From an uncultured bacterium (GTDB lineage Bacteria > Bacillota > Clostridia > Oscillospirales > Oscillospiraceae): a stretch of 64,000 bases of DNA. Under the pieces are notes generated by a model that saw nothing but the letters and a program-made list of their open reading frames with translations, ran no database searches and was not told where the DNA came from. Each line of letters opens with the position of its first letter. Within the stretch, counting starts at the first letter, position 1. This document shows, piece by piece, positions 57,833 to 64,000 of the stretch. The position numbers and the translations under genes were made by a program. The stretch is from the NCBI GenBank assembly GCA_946548895.1, contig CAMNQF010000010.1, positions 16,439 to 80,438 on the forward strand, written 5' to 3'.

Positions 57833-60246
57833 TAGAGATCCTCTCCTTCCTCCACGGGGGCAAGGGTGTCCAGCCGGGCCGCCGCCCAGGCGTCCAGCGC
57901 CTCCGCCCGGGTGTAGGCGGCGGGGTCCACGGCCAAGCGGCGGCGGAGGCTTCCCGGAGCGCCGTGGAGGGCCGCCGCCCGCCGGGCCAGCCGGTCCGTC
58001 TCCGTAGGCACGAAGTAGCTGAACGCCAGCCGCAGCTCCGGCAGGAGGCGGGTAAATTCCTCGTCCTCCAGGGCGCACAGCAGGCGGTCGATCTGGGGCA
58101 GGAAGCCGGGGTCCACCAGCAAAAGGTCCCGGGCGGTGTAAAACAGGCCCTGCAAAAAGGATGCGGACTGGGCCAGCATCCCCGGCGTGCCCTGGAGGTA
58201 GCCCCGGACGGCGGCGTCGATCTCCCGCTTCCAGTCCGGGTCCGCGCCGTAGAGCAGGCCCAGCGCCGCGCCGTGGAGGGCGGGGTGGAGGGGGTCCTGG
58301 CGGGTCAGAGTTTGGAAGGCGTCCAGCAGGGCGGGGCGCTGGGAGGCGAAGGAATCCCGCCCGGTGACCTGGTAGAGCAGCATACAGGCCTGCTGGATGG
58401 CCGGGACCTGGCGGTTGTCCGCCGCCGCCATGGAGGGCAGCAGCTGGAGGACCCGGCCGAAGCACCGCCGGAGCAGGGCGGGATAGTCGTAGGACCCCCG
58501 CTCCCCATACTGGGCCTGCCACTCGTCCAGGGTGTTGAGAGAGGCGCAGGCGGCGCACAGGGAGGCGAAGTCCCCATCCTGGATGAGCAGCTCGTCCAGC
58601 CGCCCGGCCAGGGCGTCGGACACGTCCCCGACGCCCATGAGGAAGCCCTGGACCAGCAGGTCCGCGCCCTCCTCGGCCCGGCCCGCGGCGGCCAGGCGTT
58701 GCCGCAGCTCGGTGGCGCAGGCCTCCCGCACCGTGGCCCCGGACACCGCGTGCTCGATGAGGGCCGCATCCACGGCGGCGGTCCAGCGGTAGGTCCAGGA
58801 CTCCCGGATCAGATTCCGGTCGCGGCGCCGGAGAAGGTCAGGGCCCTTGGTCCGCTGGGCGAAGCCGCAGTCCAGAAAGATGCTCTGATGGAGGAACCGG
58901 CTGGCCTCTCGGTGGCGGGGCTCGGAGAAGATGGACAGGGTGAGCTCCTGGCGGGCGGCGGCCTCCTGCCTCAGCCGGTGTCTTTTGCACTGAGCGTCGA
59001 AGTCCCGGGCCAGGGGCGGCGCCAGAGCGCCCTCGCACAGCCGGCCCACCGCCTTCCCGGTGGTCAGGGTCCGCAGCACCCGCAGGGGCTCCGCGCCGGA
59101 CAGGCTGGCCTCCCCCTTGACGAAGGCGCTGAGCACGGCGTCCTGCAATTCGTAGAGCCCCGGCCCCGGCTTGTGCCGCAGCTGGGCCAGGCCCCGTGCC
59201 TGCTGAAGGGCGCAGATCTCGTCAAAGGCGGAGACCGCAGTCCCGTCCGCGCGCAGCTTGCGGCCCGTCCGAACCAGATAGTCCAGCACCACCTGGTCCC
59301 AGACCCGCTCCACCGGGGCCCCGGCGTGGAGCGCAACCCACACGCCGGCGTAAAAACCGGGGGAGGGCATCCCGCTGGCGTAGCCGGACAGGGCGTCCGC
59401 CGCCGGCATGGTGTACCGCATGGGGTAGACGGCCTGGTCCTGCTCGGGCAGCGGCCTGCGCTCCGGGGGCCGGTCCGGGCCGTGGAGCAGGCCCCAGATA
59501 TGAAACCCGCCCGCCACTACCAGCACCTTGGCGTACCGCTCCGCCGCCTCCCGGACGCGGAGGGCCATGTGGGCCTCCCGGGCCAGGCAGCCGTCCTCCG
59601 CCAGCTCCTCCTCCGGCGTGTTTTGCCGGGAGAGGAGGCAGTAGGCGTTCATCTGGCGGACAAAGGCCTCGTCCGTCTGGAAAAGGCCGGCGGTCTCAAA
59701 GTATTTCTCCCAGAACTCCTCGAAGCTGCGCAGGCCGGCCTTTTCACACAGCAGCCGCTGGAACCGGTTGGCGGCCAGATAGCGGTCGCTGGCGTAGCTC
59801 AGCTTTTCCTCCCTGGTCCGAAGGCCCCGGGCCTCCCGGGTAGCCAGCAGGATCTCCCCGTAGGGCAGGTCCATGAACCGGGCCGGTATGCCCCGCGCGG
59901 CGGCGGCGCGCAGGGCGGCCAGCTCCGGGGAGTGGTCCAGGAAGGGGTAGTAGCAGCGGAAGGTCTCCTCCCCCTGTTCCGGGTCCAGCAGCCCGGCGCT
60001 GTCCCGGTAGGCGTAGTAGAGGGCCACCGGGGCCTTGGTGTCCGGATGGGTCAGGACCGGGATCAGGTGGTTGGCGTTCTCCGGGCCCTCCACCAGGACG
60101 CAGTCCGGGGCGTACCGCTCCATGACCCGCTCCAGGTGCCAGGCGCAGGCGGGGCTGTGGTGCCGCACCGGGTAGTAGAGGACCGGGGCGTCCAGAGAAA
60201 AGGGGATCACTTCAGCCGGGTCCTGGCCTCGTAATAGCGTGTCCAT
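57832..60246 (-). CDS. DUF5682 family protein
   Basis: The protein has 804 residues. The N-terminus (VLYYPVRHHSPACAWHLERV, CVLVEGPENANHLIPVL) and FHIWGLLHGPD, YTMPAADALSGYASGMPSPG fit DUF5682, which accompanies MoxR/VWA/SWIM genes in many bacteria. The early histidines and GPE suggest an enzyme, but no reaction is known. The ATG at 60246 has GGGAGGG upstream and lies 40 bases inside the end of the MoxR gene. The long frame beyond this is a shadow of the MoxR gene. Confidence 0.82.
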   Translation of the reverse strand: MDTLLRGQDPAEVIPFSLDAPVLYYPVRHHSPACAWHLERVMERYAPDCVLVEGPENANHLIPVLTHPDTKAPVALYYAYRDSAGLLDPEQGEETFRCYYPFLDHSPELAALRAAAARGIPARFMDLPYGEILLATREARGLRTREEKLSYASDRYLAANRFQRLLCEKAGLRSFEEFWEKYFETAGLFQTDEAFVRQMNAYCLLSRQNTPEEELAEDGCLAREAHMALRVREAAERYAKVLVVAGGFHIWGLLHGPDRPPERRPLPEQDQAVYPMRYTMPAADALSGYASGMPSPGFYAGVWVALHAGAPVERVWDQVVLDYLVRTGRKLRADGTAVSAFDEICALQQARGLAQLRHKPGPGLYELQDAVLSAFVKGEASLSGAEPLRVLRTLTTGKAVGRLCEGALAPPLARDFDAQCKRHRLRQEAAARQELTLSIFSEPRHREASRFLHQSIFLDCGFAQRTKGPDLLRRRDRNLIRESWTYRWTAAVDAALIEHAVSGATVREACATELRQRLAAAGRAEEGADLLVQGFLMGVGDVSDALAGRLDELLIQDGDFASLCAACASLNTLDEWQAQYGERGSYDYPALLRRCFGRVLQLLPSMAAADNRQVPAIQQACMLLYQVTGRDSFASQRPALLDAFQTLTRQDPLHPALHGAALGLLYGADPDWKREIDAAVRGYLQGTPGMLAQSASFLQGLFYTARDLLLVDPGFLPQIDRLLCALEDEEFTRLLPELRLAFSYFVPTETDRLARRAAALHGAPGSLRRRLAVDPAAYTRAEALDAWAAARLDTLAPVEEGEDL

Positions 60247-61322
60247 GCGCCGCCCTCCCGTCGCGCTCTGTCCCGTACCACAGTGGAAAAGTAGCTGGAG
60301 ATCTTGTCCAGGTCCTCCCGGGACTCCTTGGCCACGGCGCCCACCAGGTTGTCCACCAGGACCCGTTCGTCCATGCGGCCGTCGCCGTAGTACCAGGCGG
60401 TCATCAGGGTCTGGAAATAGACAGAGATGGCCTCGGCGGTGCTCATGACGGCGCTGGGCTTCTCGATGCGCTGGCCCGCGGCGGAGACGCCCTCCCGGAG
60501 CTCGTGGTAGGTGGCGGCCAGCAGTCCGGCGGCCTCGTCGTCCAGGGGCTGGGTGATGCCGGCGGCAACCGCCAGGGCGCCCACCTCGTTCAGGATGATC
60601 TGCTTCTCCAGGGCCACGTCCCCCACCGGCCGCACCGTCTCGAAGTTGAACCGGCGCTTGAGGGCGCTGGACATCTCGTTGACCCCCTTGTCCCGGGTGT
60701 TGGCGGTACCGATGACGTTGAAGCCGGGCCGGGCGAAGAGCAGGCCCTCGCCGCCCAGCTCCGGGATGTTCAGCACCTTGTCGCTGAGCACGCTGATCAG
60801 GCTGTCCTGCACCTCGGCGGGGGTGCGGGTGATCTCCTCGAAGCGGGTGAGGATGCCCTTCTCCATGCCGACGTAGAGGGGTGAGGGGACCAGGGCCTCC
60901 CGGCTGGGGCCCTTGGCCAGCAGCAGGGCGTAGTTCCAGCTGTATTTGATCATGTCCTCGGTGGTGCCGGCGGTGCCTTGGACGGTGTTGGTGCTGCACC
61001 CGCTGATGGCGGCGGATAGCAGCTCGGAGAGCATGGTCTTGGCGGTGCCCGGCTCGCCCACCAGCATCAGGCCCCGGTTGCCCGCCAGGGTGATGACGCA
61101 CCGCTCCACCAGGGCGTCGTTGCCCAGGTATTTTTTGCGGATGGCGATCTCCCGGCCGCCGCAGCGGACCGGCCGGGGAGAGCCCAAAATGAAGAGCCGC
61201 ACCGCTTTGGGGGACAGCTGCCAGTTCTGCGGCTTCCGGTTGTCCTGGTCCCAGAGGCGCAGCGCCGCCAGCTCCTCCCCATACCGCTGCTCGGCCTGGG
61301 GGCGGAGGATCGTTTTTTCCAC
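60207..61322 (-). CDS. MoxR-type AAA+ ATPase
   Basis: The protein has 371 residues. The Walker A is LVGEPGTAKT; the Walker B region is TRFEEITRTPAEVQDSL, with FEE in place of the common DE. Sensor 1 is FNVIGTANTRDKGVNEMS, followed by ALKRRFNFETV. It resembles E. coli YehL. The start is GTG at 61322 after GAGGTGA; a GTG three codons earlier sits too close to the site. It is the first gene of the six-gene operon and should power remodelling by the VWA/DUF4132 partners. Confidence 0.92.
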   Translation of the reverse strand: MEKTILRPQAEQRYGEELAALRLWDQDNRKPQNWQLSPKAVRLFILGSPRPVRCGGREIAIRKKYLGNDALVERCVITLAGNRGLMLVGEPGTAKTMLSELLSAAISGCSTNTVQGTAGTTEDMIKYSWNYALLLAKGPSREALVPSPLYVGMEKGILTRFEEITRTPAEVQDSLISVLSDKVLNIPELGGEGLLFARPGFNVIGTANTRDKGVNEMSSALKRRFNFETVRPVGDVALEKQIILNEVGALAVAAGITQPLDDEAAGLLAATYHELREGVSAAGQRIEKPSAVMSTAEAISVYFQTLMTAWYYGDGRMDERVLVDNLVGAVAKESREDLDKISSYFSTVVRDRARREGGAWTRYYEARTRLK

Positions 61323-61365
61323 AGTGGTCACCTCTCCTATGTAAATGCCTTGCTCGATCAGGATA

Positions 61366-61394
61366 AGTATAGCATGGGGCGGCGCGGTTGGCAA
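61366..61394 (-). promoter_or_regulatory. Promoter of the MoxR-VWA operon
   Basis: Minus strand TTGCCA (61394-61389), 17 bases, TATACT (61371-61366), 44 bases before the start codon. The rest of 61395-61589 shows no clear gene. Confidence 0.8.
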
Positions 61395-61589
61395 TGTGGA
61401 CCACACATCAAATTCGCCGCTGGATTCATGTACATGGGAACGGTGATGGAACTAATTTGTGCCTGTGACAGCGGGAAAAACGGGGCCCGGCCTGCCGGCG
61501 GCATGGAGCAGGCGGATCAGGTTTTGTGTAGCCACGGACACGGAGGCCACTGCGGGACCGAAGGCGTGACCCTGCGCCAGGGAGCTGCC

Positions 61590-62423
61590 CCGCTTTTTGT
61601 CTGTTGTTCAGTTCTGTGATTTTCTCTGCATCGCATCCGATTTCAGGAACAGTCTGTTTTCTCCGGCTCCTTGACGGGCTAGAGGGAGCCACGGCGAACC
61701 AGGTCGCAGATATTCTGCCTGGAGCAATCCAGGAGCTGGGCGGCCTCTGCTGTGGTGACCAGATTATTGGCGATACAGGCCAAAAAATCTTCCTGAGCCA
61801 GGGGACGTTTTCCCGGCCTAATAGAGCGCGGCGTCGGCGATGTCCAGATCCTCGCCCCAGGTGATCCCGTACCCTTCGGTTTGAATTTGTACCAATCCAA
61901 AGAGGCCGGCCCGGTGGAGGAGCGGCTGGAACTTTCGGTCGCGTTCCCAAAAGGGCTTCAGATCAATTTTGCGCAGGACGCCGTTCAGCATTTGATCAAT
62001 GAATTCGGCCCAGCCGTTCCTTTCACAGAAATCCAGAGGAGATTCCCCACTGGTATGCTCCACTTCATAGTAGGCGTCAAAGGCGATCTTGCTCTCTCCC
62101 GGCTGCTTGAAATCTTGAGAGGCGCATAGCCAGGTGGTGTACGGCGTGTCGCGGATGACAATGTCCGCATGGATCAGCTGATAGGATAAATGCACGATGC
62201 CAAGGATGGTGAGGCGACGGTCAACGATCAGTTCATTGACGCACTCATGCCCGACGATCCCACGGGTATTGTCAAAATTAGATAGCTCATAATTAGGTTT
62301 TCTGCTCCCCGAGATCAGAATGCGCCTTCAAAAAGGAACCGGCGGTCCCTGAGGAGCGCCTGATCTTTGTCCATGAAAGATGGTCAGGTCTTGCTTTTCC
62401 GCAATCAACTGCGTGGATGCCAT
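61590..62423 (-). pseudogene. Frameshifted gene with DUF2442-like and HTH segments
   Basis: From the ATG at 62423 (behind GAGGTGATCAG) the frame reads MASTQLIAEKQDLTIFHGQ and stops after 31 codons. A second frame carries HECVNELIVDRRLTILGIVH to LVQIQTEGYGITWGEDLDIA, the latter DUF2442-like. A third carries VTTAEAAQLLDCSRQNICDL, a helix-turn-helix usually joined to it, and a fourth carries LFLKSDAEK. At least three frameshifts separate parts that read in order, so this is a decayed regulator-like gene. Confidence 0.7.
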
Positions 62424-62440
62424 CTGATCACCTCAAGCTG

Positions 62441-62468
62441 ATTATAGAATAAACTTGTCATATGTCAA
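62441..62468 (-). promoter_or_regulatory. Promoter of the decayed gene
   Basis: Minus strand TTGACA (62468-62463), 16 bases, TATAAT (62446-62441). AACTTG and CAAGTT flank the -35 as inverted repeats. Confidence 0.7.
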
Positions 62469-62600
62469 GTTCAATGGACGCAGTTCATGGAGGATGGTAT
62501 TTGGATAAAAATATGGTAAAAATGGTGCCTTTGATCCGTAAGTGCGTATTATAATTTCAATTTTCAGCGCCTTGCCGCGGAATGCTTGAAGATTGCAGTG

Positions 62601-62888
62601 TTAAGTACGACGAAAATGCTTTTGTGTTGTCATGCTTACCCCTCGTAACCCGTGATTGCCGCAGTAGGCGGTGCCGGTCAGCCCGCCGTTGCTGGTGTAC
62701 TTCCAGTAACCGCCGCCGATGGAGCTGCCTTTGGTAGTTCCCAGGTACTTGCCATACCCGGCCTGCTGGATGGTGACGGTGCCGCTGTTCTCCAGGGACG
62801 CGGCGCTGGCGGGGACGGCGAGGATGCCGAACAGCGTAGCCACCACCAGCAGCATGGACAGCAGGCGGTTGAAATGCTTGTGTTTCAT
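62601..62888 (-). pseudogene. Truncated N-terminus of a thioester-domain-like surface adhesin
   Basis: The 95-residue frame starts with a clear signal peptide (MKHKHFNRLLSMLLVVATLF, cleavage near PASAAS). It continues GTVTIQQAGYGKYLG and LTGTAYCGNHGL, resembling the start of thioester-domain adhesins where the cysteine forms the internal bond. The frame then ends in a few unrelated residues, so most of the protein is missing. AAAGGAG precedes the ATG at 62888. Confidence 0.6.
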
Positions 62889-62919
62889 GGGGTCTCCTTT
62901 CTTTTCGGGCATAGGAAAA

Positions 62920-63013
62920 GGCAGGCTGCTTTCACAGTCTGCCTATCCGATGCGGGTGTTTGGTTGTAGTTTCAAAACAAAATCGCAACCCAGCGAAGTG
63001 GTTGCGATTTTGA
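62920..63013 (-). promoter_or_regulatory. Two leader hairpins before the adhesin fragment
   Basis: CAAAATCGCAACC/GGTTGCGATTTTG (62979-63013) and GGCAGGCTG/CAGTCTGCC (62920-62943, one mismatch). On the minus strand both are followed by T-rich runs, so either may be a terminator upstream of the fragment's ribosome site. Confidence 0.45.
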
Positions 63014-63107
63014 GAGGAGAAGCAATTCCCGCACATCAATTTGTACGGCCTCATTGCAATAAAAGCAGTTAAGAGCTATAATAGGCAATAGATGAAAATG
63101 AACCTAT

Positions 63108-63832
63108 GTGTTCAACAATTACATCGCAAAATATAAACCTTTCCATGGCGTCAAACTCCAGGAACTCACTAGCCCTTCCATTATGACTGAACTGCCCGCG
63201 AAGCGCAAATATCAGGGAGCCATAGCTTATACCCCGGAGCAATTGAAAACACTATTGCGGCTGTTTCGCGGGGAACCGCTGGAAGTGGCCGTGCAGCTGA
63301 CCGTGACTTACGGACTGCGTCGCTCTGAAGTCTGTGGCCTTCGATGGGATGCCATTGATTTTGAATCTGACACGATTCACATTTGCCACACTGCCGTTAT
63401 GAACAAGGGGAAAGTGGTGTACTCGGACAGTACAAAAACCGACAGCGGCAATCGTGTCCTTCCACTCACCAGCACTATCTGCAAAAGGTGAAGCGTCAAC
63501 AGGCAGAAAACAGGGAACTGTTTGGTGGCGCCCATATCGACAGCTGCTATGTCTGCGTCCATCCAAACGGAGCTCCCATCAGGCCGGATTACATGACCCC
63601 GCATTTTCAGCGGCGGTTGAAAGAGAGCGGCCTTCCCGTCATCCGTTTCCACGATTTGCGCCACACCTTCGCCACTTTGGCCCTGCAAAATGGTGTGGAC
63701 ATCAAGACAGTCTCCAGTATGCTGGGTCATCACGATGCGGGCTTCACCCTCCGCACCTACACCCACGCCACCCGCCAGATGCAGGATCAAGCGGCGGAAA
63801 CCATGGGAAGCTTCATGACCCAGATGATGTAA
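63108..63832 (+). pseudogene. Truncated and frameshifted tyrosine recombinase (integrase)
   Basis: Frame 1 (63108-63491) holds YTPEQLKTLLRLFRGEPLEV and the catalytic TYGLRRSEVCGLRWDAIDF. Around 63465 the frame shifts by one base, and frame 2 carries LPVIRFHDLRHTFATLALQN and GHHDAGFTLRTYTHAT with the remaining catalytic H-R-H-Y residues. The N-terminal arm and most of the core-binding domain are missing. It is probably the relic of an integrative element extending beyond the window. Confidence 0.88.
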
Positions 63833-63858
63833 AACCAAACTCACAACACCCAAAAACA

Positions 63859-63888
63859 CCGGGCAGGAAAGCCAAACTTCCTGCCCGG
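63859..63888 (+). terminator. Terminator-like hairpin after the integrase relic
   Basis: CCGGGCAGGAA/TTCCTGCCCGG stem with an 8-base loop, followed by TACTCTC. No gene is seen from here to the window end. Confidence 0.6.
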
Positions 63889-64000
63889 TACTCTCTAAAC
63901 CTTTCCGCGCATTTCGCCGTGTGGGTCAAGTTGTGGGTCACCCCAAGTACAAGAAGCAGCGGCAGCTTTTGGAATGCGGTAAGGTGCCCGGCAGTGCCAG

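Noticed and set aside
51207..61322. Calling the MoxR-VWA operon a proven defence system
   Set aside because: The gene set also occurs as an apparently housekeeping locus in E. coli, and nothing in the sequence alone shows anti-phage function.
1..64000. tRNA, rRNA or phage structural genes
   Set aside because: None recognised on either strand; the integrase relic and recombinases are not accompanied by capsid, tail or lysis genes.

Overview
The window is high-GC Firmicute DNA, most likely a gut Oscillospiraceae (Flavonifractor/Lawsonibacter/Pseudoflavonifractor-like). The reasons are strong AGGAGG ribosome sites, TTGACA/TATAAT-type promoters, a CcpA-like cre site, SLH surface proteins, NiaR, DUF1848 and Tn4451-type mobile DNA. 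This placement is inferred from gene content; no rRNA or tRNA gene was seen.

Layout. 0-16.7 kb is mostly core metabolism and regulation: a cut TetR gene, an ammonium transporter fused to a P-II domain with an attenuator-like leader, a glycosyltransferase fused to a MarR domain, an autoregulated XRE/membrane-protein pair, DUF1643, an aromatic-acid-exporter-like protein, SfsA, an SprT-like protein, glycogen phosphorylase, AIM24, an Xaa-Pro peptidase, a YqeG/TIM-barrel/membrane-protein operon, a GH18-like protein, and NiaR with a transporter under a 38-bp perfect palindrome.

16.9-22.4 kb is the most interesting block. A MITE-like element precedes three co-directional genes: an HD hydrolase with a C-terminal RyR domain, a TIR-domain protein with an unrecognised C-terminal domain, and a membrane protein with a channel-like two-helix N-terminus, Rossmann folds and a second RyR domain. 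I infer a nucleotide-signalling or defence system in which TIR makes an NAD-derived signal, RyR domains sense it, the membrane protein responds and the HD enzyme may tune the signal.

22.5-44 kb is accessory and surface-related: DUF1848, a 1943-residue beta-helix/SLH protein, a chemoreceptor, a divergent pair of paralogues that each have a terminator in their leader, a circularly permuted membrane GH3 enzyme, a decayed sugar-transporter/DUF2804 locus, and several lipoproteins. 44.25-49.73 kb is a roughly 5.5-kb mobilizable element (TnpX-like serine recombinase, MobQ relaxase, TnpW, DUF3847, flavodoxin-like cargo). Its oriT core is duplicated around a BrnTA toxin-antitoxin cassette. Its ends carry similar 14-bp repeats.

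51.2-61.4 kb is one six-gene minus-strand operon: MoxR ATPase, DUF5682, VWA, double-SWIM protein, a small helical protein and a DUF4132 protein. The genes overlap or abut and share one promoter. The last 2.5 kb holds broken genes: a DUF2442/HTH-like gene, an adhesin N-terminus and a frameshifted tyrosine recombinase.
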